Below are positions 16,579-25,775 of a stretch of DNA of 64,000 bases, in pieces (position 1 is the first letter of the stretch; each line of letters starts with the position of its first letter). Source of the DNA: Mucilaginibacter conchicola. Its GTDB lineage: Bacteria > Bacteroidota > Bacteroidia > Sphingobacteriales > Sphingobacteriaceae. The position numbers and the translations under genes are program-made. The stretch lies in the NCBI RefSeq assembly GCF_003432115.1, contig NZ_QWDC01000001.1, positions 868,001 to 932,000 on the forward strand. The letters are read 5' to 3'. Under the pieces are notes generated by a model. The model searched no databases. It was not told the origin of the DNA and saw only the letters and a list, made by a program, of their open reading frames with translations.

Positions 16579-18039
16579 ATGATCAATAGCCCCGAAGGAC
16601 AGCATATTTTAAGCAGACTCAAAAACGAGCTGCCGGGGCATTTCCATTATCATAATGCTGATCATACTATCGATGTTTATAACGCCGCCAAAGGCATTGC
16701 CGAAAAAGAAAGCATTAATGCTGAAGATGCCCGTCTGTTATTAGTAGCTGCGCTTTATCACGATAGTGGTTATCTTAACCGTGTTAAAGAACATGAGCGT
16801 GCATCATGCGATATTGCGAGGGAGACTTTGCCTGACTTTGGTTATACTGAGGATGAGATCAACCGCATCTGCGCCATTATTATGGCCACCCAATTGCCGC
16901 AACAACCGGCGGATCATCTGGAACAAATTATCTGCGATGCCGACCTGGATTATTTGGGTCGCGCTGATTTTGTGAGTACCGGCGATAACCTGTTTGCCGA
17001 GATGAAGGCCATGGGCAGTATCCATGATAAAAAAGCATGGGATGCGCTGCAAATTACTTTTCTGGAACAGCACCGGTATTTCACCAAAACGAGTGTTGAA
17101 AACAGGGAGCCTAAAAAACAAGAAAATTTAAGAGATTTACAGAACACAATACCTATTGCCGAAATGAGTACAGCGCCAACCGCCAAATCAATCATTACCG
17201 ACACTATTTATACCATTGCAGGTATCCTGTTCTGTGGTTTTGCCTTAAAAAGTTTCCTGATACCAAATGCTTTCTTTGATGGCGGCGTTACCGGTATCTC
17301 GCTTTTGATACACGAGCTTTACCACTTCAATATTGCTTACGTTATTATCCTGGCAAATATTCCTTTCATTATTATGGGGATGTTCCAGGTGAATAAAACC
17401 TTTGCGCTGCGTACATTATTGGCCATTATAGGTTTGGGATTGTGCATTTTGTATGTACCCTATCCTGATAAGATCACTTCTGATAAACTGCTGGTATCTA
17501 TCTTTGGCGGGGTGTTTATGGGTACGGGAATCGGCATGGCTATCCGTGGTGGTTGTGCCCTCGATGGTATCGAAGTATTGGCCCTTTACACCGGCAAACG
17601 CATTAGCTTTACTATCAGCGAGATCATTCTGGGCATCAATATCGTTATCTTCCTGATAGCAGCTTTTGAGGTTGGTTTTACCACTTCTTTATACTCTATT
17701 ATCACTTACTTCACGGCCTCGCGCATGATCAACTTTGTGATAGAGGGCTTGGAAGAATACACCGGTGTTACCATCATTTCGGGCCAAAACCAAGCCATTA
17801 AAGAGATGCTGGTAATGCAACTTGGCCGCGGTATTACCATCTACAAAGGCGAACGCGGTTTTCTGAAAGAGAGCTTTGATGTGCACCATCCTGTTGATAT
17901 TGTTTTCACCGTTGTAACCCGCCTGGAACTACGCCGCTTAAAGGATATGGTGCATGAAATAGACCCCAAAGCTTTCATCTTCACCAGCATTATTAAAGAA
18001 GCTGCGGGTGGGGTGCTGAAGAGAAGAGCGAGACATTGA
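16579..18039 (+). CDS. HD-domain phosphohydrolase fused to YitT/DUF2179 membrane protein
   Basis: 486 residues. Residues 1 to about 175 form an HD domain: His in YHNADHT, HDSGY near residue 60, and the second metal Asp in CDADLDYLG near 117. After a linker, about 205-385 is a YitT-family membrane region with five or so helices (FCGFALKSFLIPNAFFDGGVTGISLL, GTGIGMAIRGGCALDGIE). The cytosolic C-terminus is DUF2179 (TIYKGERGF, FTVVTRLELRRLK). The YitT-DUF2179 half is common in many bacteria; joining it to an HD hydrolase is unusual and would link a nucleotide- or phosphate-hydrolysing head to an uncharacterised membrane carrier. The start is the first ATG of the frame. Confidence 0.85.
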   Translation: MINSPEGQHILSRLKNELPGHFHYHNADHTIDVYNAAKGIAEKESINAEDARLLLVAALYHDSGYLNRVKEHERASCDIARETLPDFGYTEDEINRICAIIMATQLPQQPADHLEQIICDADLDYLGRADFVSTGDNLFAEMKAMGSIHDKKAWDALQITFLEQHRYFTKTSVENREPKKQENLRDLQNTIPIAEMSTAPTAKSIITDTIYTIAGILFCGFALKSFLIPNAFFDGGVTGISLLIHELYHFNIAYVIILANIPFIIMGMFQVNKTFALRTLLAIIGLGLCILYVPYPDKITSDKLLVSIFGGVFMGTGIGMAIRGGCALDGIEVLALYTGKRISFTISEIILGINIVIFLIAAFEVGFTTSLYSIITYFTASRMINFVIEGLEEYTGVTIISGQNQAIKEMLVMQLGRGITIYKGERGFLKESFDVHHPVDIVFTVVTRLELRRLKDMVHEIDPKAFIFTSIIKEAAGGVLKRRARH

Positions 18040-18082
18040 TTTAAGTCTGAAGTTAGAAGTCGGGAGTCTGAAGTCACACCAT

Positions 18083-18177
18083 CCCTTTGTCATGCTGAGG
18101 AACGAAGCATCTATCAGCTGTACAGAGAACGCGGTTAGATTCTTCGCTATCCCTCAGAATGACAAGGGTCTTTTTTT
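18083..18177 (+). repeat. Dispersed GTCAT...ATGAC palindrome followed by T-run
   Basis: CCCTTTGTCAT...CTGAGG and CCTCAG..ATGACAAGGG form the outer arms (18083-18168) with an inner AGATTCTTCGC segment. The right arm runs into TCTTTTTTT, so it can act as terminator for the HD-YitT gene ending at 18039. Related to the elements at 30101, 35221, 37885 and 38430. Confidence 0.7.
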
Positions 18178-18222
18178 GACTTTTTAATTTTGACTTTTGA
18201 CTTAAGACCCCAGACTTAAAGT

Positions 18223-19269
18223 CTACTCCACTACTTCATAAGTTACAACCGGCAATGCCTTATTCTTCAGCGTAAACTCGCCATTTTCCTTGCATTGGAA
18301 TGATTCTTTGGCTTGCTGGTAAACGGCTTCAGTGATGATGATCTGGCCGGCTTTGGCAATGCCTTGCAGGCGTTGGGCAAGGTTTACAGAGTCGCCGATT
18401 ACGGTATAGTCGAGACGTTTTAGTGATGCGGAGCCGATATTGCCTGATACCATCTCGCCCGAGTTGATACCTACCGAGATCTCCGGTTTAAAGGTTTTAC
18501 CGTTACCTGCATCTATATCGGGCTCGTTAGCTAATTGCTCTCTAACAGCTAATGCGGTATCTATAGCTCTATCCAGGTGGTACTCACCTCGGAATACAGC
18601 CATGATGGCATCGCCCATAAACTTATCTACGTGGCCGCCCTGATTAATGATCTCTTTTACAATTTTATCAAACAAGCCGTTCAGCAGGTTTACAACGGTA
18701 TTGGCTGCCACGTGCTCGGTAATGGCGGTAAAGCCGCATACATCAACAAACATTACCGTAGCTTCCAGCAATTCGTTTTTCATGAGGCTATTCTCGGCCT
18801 CTTTGTGGGTCATAAAGTTGAGCACATTCTCATCTACGTACATTTTAAGGATATTGTTCTCCTTAATAGCACGCAGAGTTTCCTGCAACTGGCGCACGTG
18901 GGTGATGGTCTTTTGCATGGTGAGGTCGAGATCATCGAAATCAACCGGTTTCATCACAAAATCAAAGGCACCGCGGTTCATGGCGGTGCGGATGTTTTGC
19001 ATATCGCCATAGGCCGATACCACAACAGCTTTAACCGTTGGATTAGCCTCGGGCAGGCGCGAAAGCAGGGTAAGGCCATCCATCACCGGCATATTAATGT
19101 CAGACAGGATAATATCCAGATCGGGGTGTTCTTTGATGCGGTCTAATGCTTCGGCACCATTCTGTGCAAAAATAAATTCGTATTCGTTCTCCCTTATCTT
19201 ACGGCGAAATTTTTGCTTTACCAGGATCTCCAGATCAGCCTCATCATCTACTACCAGTATCTTGGCCAT
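18223..19269 (-). CDS. Response regulator with adenylate cyclase output domain
   Basis: 348 residues. Residues 1-120 are a receiver domain (VVDDEADLE, phosphoacceptor Asp in ILSDINMP, Lys in VMKPVDF). A short helical linker leads to a class III nucleotidyl cyclase domain (about 170-345) with both metal Asp (FVDVCGFT and FMGDAIMAVF), the base-selecting Lys in DKFMGD and Thr in DYTVIGDSVNLAQRL. A Lys/Thr pair is typical of bacterial adenylate cyclases such as CyaC, so cAMP is the expected product. Its start overlaps the stop of the CheY-like gene by one base; the histidine kinase lies next upstream. Phosphorylation by that kinase should control cyclase activity (inferred). Confidence 0.92.
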   Translation of the reverse strand: MAKILVVDDEADLEILVKQKFRRKIRENEYEFIFAQNGAEALDRIKEHPDLDIILSDINMPVMDGLTLLSRLPEANPTVKAVVVSAYGDMQNIRTAMNRGAFDFVMKPVDFDDLDLTMQKTITHVRQLQETLRAIKENNILKMYVDENVLNFMTHKEAENSLMKNELLEATVMFVDVCGFTAITEHVAANTVVNLLNGLFDKIVKEIINQGGHVDKFMGDAIMAVFRGEYHLDRAIDTALAVREQLANEPDIDAGNGKTFKPEISVGINSGEMVSGNIGSASLKRLDYTVIGDSVNLAQRLQGIAKAGQIIITEAVYQQAKESFQCKENGEFTLKNKALPVVTYEVVE

Positions 19270-19649
19270 TACTCGCTTATTGTTTTTAGTTTTTCTTTCA
19301 GTAAGTTAAAATCAAGCGGTTTGGTCAGGAAATCATTTGCTCCTTTGTCCATAGCTTGTTTATAGTTTTCTTCGTCGCCGTAGGCAGTAATCATCATTAC
19401 CACAGGTGGTGGCGGCATTGGGAAATCCTCGCGGATATGGCCAAGCAGTTCGATGCCGCTCATGCCGGGCATATTGATATCTGAAAGGATCAATACCACT
19501 TCAGAGTGTTTCTCTTTCAGGTAATCCAGTGCTTCCTCGCCCGAGCGTGCAAAATCAAGTTCTATCTCGTTATTGCGGATCTCTTTGCGGAAACGCTGCA
19601 AAAACAAGGGTTGCACATCCTCTTCATCGTCGACTACTAATATTTTCAT
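19269..19649 (-). CDS. CheY-like single-domain response regulator
   Basis: 126 residues, a receiver domain alone: acidic pocket VVDDEED, phosphoacceptor Asp in LILSDINMPGMSG, Thr in ITAYGD, Lys in FLTKPLDF. It is strongly similar to the receiver of the next gene, suggesting duplication. Having no output domain, it is likely a phosphate sink or relay between the kinase upstream and the receiver-cyclase downstream. Confidence 0.92.
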   Translation of the reverse strand: MKILVVDDEEDVQPLFLQRFRKEIRNNEIELDFARSGEEALDYLKEKHSEVVLILSDINMPGMSGIELLGHIREDFPMPPPPVVMMITAYGDEENYKQAMDKGANDFLTKPLDFNLLKEKLKTISE

Positions 19650-19689
19650 TTGCGAAAATAAATATTGATTTGTTGAATTTGAATTTTAA

Positions 19690-21000
19690 TTAGCCTAAAG
19701 GCAGAGTGATGATAAACTCCGAGCCCTCGCCCTCTTTACTGTTGATATTGATGGTACCTTTATGCGCCTTCACGATGATATCGTAGCTTAACGAAAGGCC
19801 CAAACCAGTACCCTCGCCTGCCGGCTTGGTGGTAAAAAAGGGCTGCATGATCTTGTCTTTGATAGCATCAGGGATACCGGTGCCGTTATCGCGGACGATG
19901 ATCTCTACGTTGTTACTAGGCAACACTTTTGTAGATACCTCAACCTTTGGCCTGAAATCCCCGCCAATAGTTTTTTGTTTCTGATGGACGGCGTAGAATG
20001 CGTTGGTGAACATATTCAGCAATACGCGGCCAACATCCTGCGATACCATATTTACCATCGGCAGGCTCTCATCAAAATTTGATACCAGTTCGGCGTTAAA
20101 TGATTTATCTTTTGCCCTTAAACCATGGTAAGCCAGGCGGAAATATTCATCTGCAATGGTGTTGAGGTTGGTTGGTTCTTTTACATTGCTGCTTGCGCGG
20201 CTGTGCTGTAGCATGCCTTTCACAATGCCATCGGCGCGTTTGCCGTGGTGGCGTATCTTCTCCAGGTTTTGTTTAATATCGGCAGCAATGGCGTTGGCTT
20301 CTTCCATATCGCCTTTGGCAATCTCGGCTTCCATTTCTTCCAGCAGTTCCACACTTACTTCAGAAAAATTGTTAACAAAGTTTAAAGGGTTCTGGATCTC
20401 GTGGGCAATACCTGCGGTTAATTCACCTAACGATGCCAGTTTTTCCTGCTGGATCAGTTGTGCCTGGGTGGCTTTCAATTCTTTTACGGTTTCCTGTAAC
20501 TCGTTGCGTTGCTGAGTTATCTCGGCGGTACGTGCAGCTACCAATTCCTCTAATTCGTCCTTACGTTCATTAATGCGACGAATCTCTTGCTGTTGTTTTT
20601 TAGATGTAGATACTCTTATAAATATCCATACAAAGGCAGCCATCTCTGCTGAGACAAAAAAACTGCCATTATTATCATAAAACTTAGGTACAATTAACTC
20701 AGCAATTCCGCTTAACAATACAGCGGCAATAAGCGGCAGATGCGCATTCAACAATACCATAAACGATTTAAAATCATCTTGTCGTTTAAGATATTCTATA
20801 ACTCCCAATAAATACGCAGCAGCGATAATGCTTGATACGGAATCCTCAAAATGATCGTCGCATAAAACGAACAGGCCAACAGACAGGGCCATCATTCCAT
20901 AAAGAGGCCATCTCCATTTAAGACGAAGATCTGTGAACTTTATGTTCCTGTTCAGCCTTAAAGTAAGCAGAAACACCGCGAGGAAAGGAAAAAAATGCAT
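19690..21000 (-). CDS. Membrane sensor histidine kinase
   Basis: 436 residues. About four transmembrane helices (residues 1-130) form an integral membrane sensor with no large outer domain. A coiled coil (about 135-185, rich in Glu and Gln) leads to the dimerisation domain with the phosphorylated His near residue 198 (AHEIQNPLNF). The ATPase domain has the N box NMFTNAFYAV, G1 DNGTGIP, F box PFFTTK and G2 GEGTGLGL. It is first in a three-gene operon with the CheY-like and receiver-cyclase genes. The stimulus cannot be deduced. Confidence 0.93.
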   Translation of the reverse strand: MHFFPFLAVFLLTLRLNRNIKFTDLRLKWRWPLYGMMALSVGLFVLCDDHFEDSVSSIIAAAYLLGVIEYLKRQDDFKSFMVLLNAHLPLIAAVLLSGIAELIVPKFYDNNGSFFVSAEMAAFVWIFIRVSTSKKQQQEIRRINERKDELEELVAARTAEITQQRNELQETVKELKATQAQLIQQEKLASLGELTAGIAHEIQNPLNFVNNFSEVSVELLEEMEAEIAKGDMEEANAIAADIKQNLEKIRHHGKRADGIVKGMLQHSRASSNVKEPTNLNTIADEYFRLAYHGLRAKDKSFNAELVSNFDESLPMVNMVSQDVGRVLLNMFTNAFYAVHQKQKTIGGDFRPKVEVSTKVLPSNNVEIIVRDNGTGIPDAIKDKIMQPFFTTKPAGEGTGLGLSLSYDIIVKAHKGTININSKEGEGSEFIITLPLG

Positions 21001-21090
21001 ACGTATGCTTACGGTTTAAATTTAACCTAAGGTAGCTATTTATGCTGAACCTTAATTTGTATTATTGATATTTAGTTAACCTTACCTTAA

Positions 21091-21606
21091 ATGTACACCA
21101 GCAAAGAGATAGTCCAGATCATATTTTTCTTAGGCAGCTGCCTGCTTTCGGCAAACCTGGTGAGCCTTTACAGGCATACTTTTATTTCGCCTTATGTAGT
21201 CCCTGCAATTTATATACTGACAGGTGTTGCTGGGATATGGATCTACTTTAAAAGGATGCCACAACAGCATAAGAATAAGTTAAAGGATACGTTTATAAAA
21301 CTTACTTTTTGCTTTGTTGTGGGCGGCGGCATTAGTACCTGGACTTTTATGGGGTTAAACTATTACGCTTCCGTACACCCTTTAACTGAGATATTCCATA
21401 TTGCAGAACGGGGCGGTTACATGAACGATTCGAGAACCGGCCCTAATCATTTATATGTTGCTATTAAGTACTACGGTAAACTGAAGGAAATACCATTTGA
21501 CAGCAACGACCTTAACGGCACATCAGGCTATAAACTTGTAAGAATAGAGATATCTAAAGGCTTTTTTGGCTTCGATGTATTCAAAAACGAAGCGTTAGTT
21601 GAATAA
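21091..21606 (+). CDS. Hypothetical membrane protein
   Basis: 171 residues. Three hydrophobic helices (about 7-27, 34-52 and 68-90) are followed by an outer or cytosolic tail with the strand-rich stretch HLYVAIKYYGKLKEIPF and SGYKLVRIEI. I do not recognise the family. It is divergent from the histidine kinase gene (90-base gap) and convergent with pgpA (8-base gap), so it stands alone. Confidence 0.6.
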   Translation: MYTSKEIVQIIFFLGSCLLSANLVSLYRHTFISPYVVPAIYILTGVAGIWIYFKRMPQQHKNKLKDTFIKLTFCFVVGGGISTWTFMGLNYYASVHPLTEIFHIAERGGYMNDSRTGPNHLYVAIKYYGKLKEIPFDSNDLNGTSGYKLVRIEISKGFFGFDVFKNEALVE

Positions 21607-21614
21607 CAATAACG

Positions 21615-22076
21615 CTAAAACTTCGTAAAATGCACAATCACCTGCAATACGATATTGCCATAAACACCCGCCAGCACATCATCCATCATTACACCTGTGC
21701 CACCCTTTAAGGCTTCCATTTTACGGATACCCAGAGGCTTTACAATATCAAAAAAACGAAACAGCACGAAACCTATTAACAGGTAATAAATATGAGCGGG
21801 TACAAACAGCATGGTCACCATCATGCCCGATACTTCATCTATCACCACACGGTAGCTATCCTTGCCCCAAAAAGGTTCAACTTTATCGCCTACATAAACG
21901 CCTAACAGCGTAACAACAACGGTTGCCAATACCAGCCATATAGGGTTTACCGCCCATGGCTGCAACCATAGCAAATAAATAAACGGACAGGTTACCAGCG
22001 CGGCCAGCGTACCGCCACCCTTTACATACCCTATACCAAAGATGGATGCAATTAGCTTATTTACAGTACTATTCAT
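21615..22076 (-). CDS. pgpA: Phosphatidylglycerophosphatase A
   Basis: 153 residues, the usual length for PgpA. Family marks are GIGYVKGGGTLAAL near the start, the acidic VIDEVSGMM motif at about residue 78 and DDVLAGVYGN near the C-terminus. Four membrane helices are apparent. The enzyme removes the phosphate from phosphatidylglycerol phosphate in phospholipid synthesis. It is the last gene of the Ter operon, overlapping the TerC-family gene by one base, an unusual place for a lipid-synthesis gene and a hint that the operon serves the membrane. Confidence 0.9.
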   Translation of the reverse strand: MNSTVNKLIASIFGIGYVKGGGTLAALVTCPFIYLLWLQPWAVNPIWLVLATVVVTLLGVYVGDKVEPFWGKDSYRVVIDEVSGMMVTMLFVPAHIYYLLIGFVLFRFFDIVKPLGIRKMEALKGGTGVMMDDVLAGVYGNIVLQVIVHFTKF

Positions 22077-22903
22077 CAGCTTTTATCTAAAACATCTTCG
22101 GCAGCTTCGGCTACTTCGGGCTCAATTAAGTTTTTTTTTGGAAAGTTGAAGAATATTGAGGTCAGCACCGGGATAATGAATACTGCTACCGTGAAGATAG
22201 ATACTGCGGCGTCAGCAACTTCACTTTTAAGAAACAATCCGATCTCTGAATTTGGAGCAAAATGCTCAAACAGGGAAGCAGTGAGCTTAATACCCAAAAC
22301 ACCTATCACCATAAAAGCAACGGTTTCCAGGAAACTGAATTTTTCCATCAGTTTAACAAATGCTTGCGCCACAAAACGCATGGCCAATATACCGATGAAC
22401 ACACCAGTGTAGATCAAAAACTTATGATCGGTAAAGGCTACGGCGGCAAATACGTTATCGATAGAGAAAGCAAGGTCCATCAGCTCTACCAGGGCAACAG
22501 TCGCCCAAAAGTTGCCTATTAAGCCAACGGTTGATTTATACAGCCAGTTCTTGTTCTTGTCTACAGATTCCTCTTCGCCTTCTTCTCCTTCTTTCTTTTT
22601 AGAAAGTTTGCCTTTGAAATAATCAAATGCGAGGTACATGAGGTATAAACCACCAAGCGGTTTTAGCCACCAGATAGTTACCAGCCAGGCTGCTAAAAAC
22701 AAACACAAACCACGCAATACGTAAGCGCCTATTATACCATAGCGTAAAGCACGGGCACGTTGCTCTTTTGGCAGATCGAGCACCATGGTTGCCAGTACGG
22801 CAGCGTTATCTACAGATAAAAGGCTTTCGATGACAATTAAGTTAAGAATGATAAGCAGGCCGGCCTTAATGTCTTCGCCAAGCAGCGTGTGTAAAATATC
22901 CAT
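22076..22903 (-). CDS. terC: TerC/DUF475 family integral membrane protein
   Basis: 275 residues, about eight transmembrane helices. Conserved acidic membrane motifs are present: ESLLSVDNAAVLA near residue 25 and ELMDLAFSIDNVFAAVA near 140, typical of TerC proteins and thought to bind metal ions. A charged cytosolic loop (KKKEGEEGEEE) lies between. TerC is the membrane part of the Ter stress system; members have been linked to tellurite resistance and to manganese export or metal supply to secreted proteins. The gene follows an unknown protein by 8 bases and precedes pgpA with a one-base overlap. Confidence 0.9.
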   Translation of the reverse strand: MDILHTLLGEDIKAGLLIILNLIVIESLLSVDNAAVLATMVLDLPKEQRARALRYGIIGAYVLRGLCLFLAAWLVTIWWLKPLGGLYLMYLAFDYFKGKLSKKKEGEEGEEESVDKNKNWLYKSTVGLIGNFWATVALVELMDLAFSIDNVFAAVAFTDHKFLIYTGVFIGILAMRFVAQAFVKLMEKFSFLETVAFMVIGVLGIKLTASLFEHFAPNSEIGLFLKSEVADAAVSIFTVAVFIIPVLTSIFFNFPKKNLIEPEVAEAAEDVLDKS

Positions 22904-22911
22904 TGGTGGGT

Positions 22912-23874
22912 TTAAATAATATCTGTATTTAACATTGTTTTTAAAATATTGGCCTGAACGTCAAAAGCATTGATATGCTCCAGGAAATTCACATCTGATA
23001 TCTTTTTATAGTTATCAGCCAGCAGGGCCGTAATATTTTCGGGCAGGTTGGTTTTTATTAAACCGGCCTTGCCCGTTAGCTGTATGTTCTTGTCGCGCAG
23101 TTCACGCATCATACGTTCGCGTTTGCTGATGGTGTTTTTAAGATCTAAATCTCCCAGTTTGGCTATATCGCAAAACAGCAGCACGTTATTAAGCGGCGAA
23201 AATATAAAATGCCGGTTAACATCGGCAAACTTATATACCTCAAGCACCAGGTCGTTGGCCCGTAGGCCCGCATAAAACTCAATTTTAAAATCGTACTTGC
23301 AAAGCGTCCCCATCAGCTTGCGCCCTATGGTTGCATACTCGTTGCTGTACACATCAGCCGCATCATAAGCCAGCAGCTCATAAACCAGCTCAGTCGAGAT
23401 ATTAAAAAAGTAATCGCCCGAGTAATGCAGACTAAACTTATTGATGTTACCCGTAAAGGGATAATCTGAAGCATTATCTGACAGTACCTGGAACAACTTC
23501 CTTAACGACTGGCTCATTTTCAAAGCCTGCCTTTGCTTGTCGTTGATAAAAGTATGCTCCGTATAAGCCGAATCTTCCATCTGCTCTATCAGCTGGTTAT
23601 TCAGCGATACCTCATCAAGCAACAGGTCGGCGTTGGCCTCGTTGCCTTTTTTGATCTTTTTGAGCAGGTCTATCAAGGTTTGTGTAAACTGGAGATGAAA
23701 CATCTCCAGTTGGTTAATATCAAGCTCGGGATTGGTCTGAAAAAGCTGGTGAAGCACTTGTGTGCGCAGGTAGATCTTATAAATAACGTCGTTATTAAAA
23801 AATACTGATAGCAGCTGTAGTTTGCTGATTATCCGTGTCGACGCATTTAATATTTCTAACCTGTTCTCATCCAT
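22912..23874 (-). CDS. Unknown cytosolic protein of the Ter operon
   Basis: 320 residues, no signal peptide or membrane segment, mostly helical with many Leu, Asn and Asp. The N-terminal half has helices such as LSVFFNNDVIYKIYLRTQVLHQL. The second half has FIFSPLNNVLLFCDIAKLGDLDLKN and ISKRERMMRELRDKNIQL. I cannot assign a family. It is locked between telA (7-base gap) and the TerC gene (8-base gap), so it is almost certainly a working part of the Ter system, perhaps an adaptor between the TelA/TerD complex and the membrane. Confidence 0.7.
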   Translation of the reverse strand: MDENRLEILNASTRIISKLQLLSVFFNNDVIYKIYLRTQVLHQLFQTNPELDINQLEMFHLQFTQTLIDLLKKIKKGNEANADLLLDEVSLNNQLIEQMEDSAYTEHTFINDKQRQALKMSQSLRKLFQVLSDNASDYPFTGNINKFSLHYSGDYFFNISTELVYELLAYDAADVYSNEYATIGRKLMGTLCKYDFKIEFYAGLRANDLVLEVYKFADVNRHFIFSPLNNVLLFCDIAKLGDLDLKNTISKRERMMRELRDKNIQLTGKAGLIKTNLPENITALLADNYKKISDVNFLEHINAFDVQANILKTMLNTDII

Positions 23875-23881
23875 ATTTTAA

Positions 23882-25021
23882 TTAACGTGTATTCGTCACG
23901 TTCTTTTTCAGCTCGGTCTCTAAATTCTGTAATTCAGTATTTAGCACCTTCCTGTTCTGTGTACCCTCATCATGGATACGTTTAACCTCGTTAAGGGTTT
24001 CAATTAATGATGATGTTGTACGTTTAAGCGTATCTATAGAAACAACGGTTTTCTCGTTCTCCCTGGCAACATCAATACTGTTTTGCTTTAATAGCTCGGC
24101 GTTTTTCTGCAAAATGGTATTGGTGGTATCCGATACCTTCTTCTGCATCTCAACGTTAGCCTTTTGCCTGTTTAAAGCAACTGCTAAGGTAAGCTGATTT
24201 TTCCAAACAGGAATAGTGGTTGATACAATTGACTGTGCTTTTTCTGCAATGGTGGTATTGTTATTTTGCACCACGCGGATCTGCGCCAATGATTGCAGCA
24301 TAATGAAACGCACAACCTTCAAATCGGCAAGGCGTTTATCCAGGCGGTTCACATAATCGCGCAGGTCGGCAATTTCGTAATCTTCGTAGCCTGATGGGTT
24401 GCCATCCATTACGGCCAGCTTCTCGTTCAGCTCGTTGTATTTTAACTGACCGGCTATGATCAGTTCTTCCATCTGCTTAATATAATCCACGTTGTTATCA
24501 AACATGGTTTGCAGCGAAGCATTATCTTTCAACGAGTTTACACGACCGGCTTTTATTTTGTTTACGATCTTATCAACGTTGTTTACTACCAGGTCATACT
24601 TGGCAAAGATCTTTTTGGTATCCATTACCAAAGTGCGGATAAGCGGTATGCGCGATAGCACACGCACAAAAGCGTTCTGATCAAGCTCATCCACATCAAT
24701 GTAGTTAAGCTCGTGCAGCAAGTCGGTTATCAGCGTACCTACTTCGCCGGCATCAAACGTACGTACTGATGACAGGAAGCTGTTGCTATAACGCTCCATA
24801 TTCTGCTGAAGATCTGAGCCATAGTTAAGGATCGAGTTCACATCGCCCGGATTAAGGTCTTTGCTTTTCTCGCCATATTTGGCAACTTCTGCCGTGGTGA
24901 TGTTGCTCAGGTCAACATTACCTTCTTTATCTAATTTAACCGGAGTGGCTGCATTAACCGGCGCAGGTGTTGGCGCAGGGTTAGTTAGTTCAGCTCCGTC
25001 GTTAATTGGGTTAGTTTCCAT
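23882..25021 (-). CDS. telA: TelA-like toxic anion resistance protein
   Basis: About 379 residues, largely helical and coiled-coil, with the TelA family run from about residue 60 (DVNSILNYGSDLQQNMERYS) through IPLIRTLVMDTKKIF, the long coiled coils near 165-240, and TTIPVWKNQLTLAVAL near 270. A longer frame begins at 25081, but its first 20 codons simply translate the G/C-rich intergenic repeat (KPLSLGEGFGERPL); ATG 25021 (METNPIND) is therefore chosen. TelA proteins act with TerD and TerC in the Ter stress response; their biochemical action is poorly known. Confidence 0.9.
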   Translation of the reverse strand: METNPINDGAELTNPAPTPAPVNAATPVKLDKEGNVDLSNITTAEVAKYGEKSKDLNPGDVNSILNYGSDLQQNMERYSNSFLSSVRTFDAGEVGTLITDLLHELNYIDVDELDQNAFVRVLSRIPLIRTLVMDTKKIFAKYDLVVNNVDKIVNKIKAGRVNSLKDNASLQTMFDNNVDYIKQMEELIIAGQLKYNELNEKLAVMDGNPSGYEDYEIADLRDYVNRLDKRLADLKVVRFIMLQSLAQIRVVQNNNTTIAEKAQSIVSTTIPVWKNQLTLAVALNRQKANVEMQKKVSDTTNTILQKNAELLKQNSIDVARENEKTVVSIDTLKRTTSSLIETLNEVKRIHDEGTQNRKVLNTELQNLETELKKNVTNTR

Positions 25022-25038
25022 GGTTGTTTTTGGGTTTA

Positions 25039-25131
25039 GAGGCCTCTCCCCAAACCCCTCTCCGAGGGAGAGGGGCTTCAAGAGTATTCTTTCCTTAAGT
25101 CTCCCCTTTCGGGGGAGATTTAGAAGGGGCT
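25039..25131. repeat. Dispersed G/C-rich repeat, copy 2
   Basis: Same two-palindrome block as at 16471-16557, same orientation, between telA and terD. It generates a false in-frame upstream start for telA. Together with the inverted copy at 26376-26464 it brackets the two terD genes. Confidence 0.85.
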
Positions 25132-25141
25132 CAAGTTTTTC

Positions 25142-25756
25142 TTACAAGAAATTACGTTCTACAGTGTTTACTGTCTCTTCCAGTTTGCGGTCTTTGGTTG
25201 GTTCGCCAAGGGCGTTAAACTTCCATTCGCCGTTCTTTTGGTAGAAAATACCCATCACCATTGATACGTGGCCTTTAAAGGTTGAGTCATGGGCGATATC
25301 GTATTTGGCAAACACTTCAGTTACGCGTTTAGGCGTACCCTCATAAATGCGGATAGATGCAAACGGGATAGTACCAAAATCATGACCACGGAAACTGTTC
25401 AAAACGAAAGCTACGTGCTTTACTTTCGGATCGAGTTTAGCCAAATCAACGGTGATCACCTCGTTATCCAGGCCATCATCGCCGCCCATATCGCCGGTAA
25501 GGTCATCACCGCTGTGGCGGATAGCACCGTCTTTTGATTTAAGGTGGCCAAAGTATACCACATCTATCAAATTCTTGTCATCATCAAACAACGCACAGCT
25601 GGCATCTAAGTCAACCGCCTCTTTTGATGAGCCAAAACCAAACAGGCCTTTCTTTTCGATAGCGCCCCAGTTAATGCCCACACAAACGTTCTGCAGCTTG
25701 TTGCCATTTTCTTTCTCCAGGCTTATGCGTTGCCCTTTTTGCAAGTTAATTGCCAT
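25142..25756 (-). CDS. terD: TerD family protein (TerZ-like)
   Basis: 204 residues. Begins MAINLQKGQR like its neighbour, then GINWGAIE, the calcium-binding type acidic stretch DLDASCALFDDD, HSGDDLTGDMGGDDGLDNE, and the beta-strand end of the fold (ASIRIYEG, GIFYQKNGEWKFNALGEPT). TerD domains bind two calcium ions through such Asp clusters and form assemblies in stress responses including tellurite resistance. An insertion (FGFGSSKEAV) distinguishes it from the second copy and is reminiscent of TerZ. It is 19 bases downstream of the other terD gene. Confidence 0.95.
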   Translation of the reverse strand: MAINLQKGQRISLEKENGNKLQNVCVGINWGAIEKKGLFGFGSSKEAVDLDASCALFDDDKNLIDVVYFGHLKSKDGAIRHSGDDLTGDMGGDDGLDNEVITVDLAKLDPKVKHVAFVLNSFRGHDFGTIPFASIRIYEGTPKRVTEVFAKYDIAHDSTFKGHVSMVMGIFYQKNGEWKFNALGEPTKDRKLEETVNTVERNFL

Positions 25757-25775
25757 AATATTATGTTTTAAGGTA

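Noticed and set aside
25022-25081. Start of telA at 25081
   Set aside because: The extra residues are a translation of the dispersed G/C-rich repeat, not protein; ATG 25021 fits.
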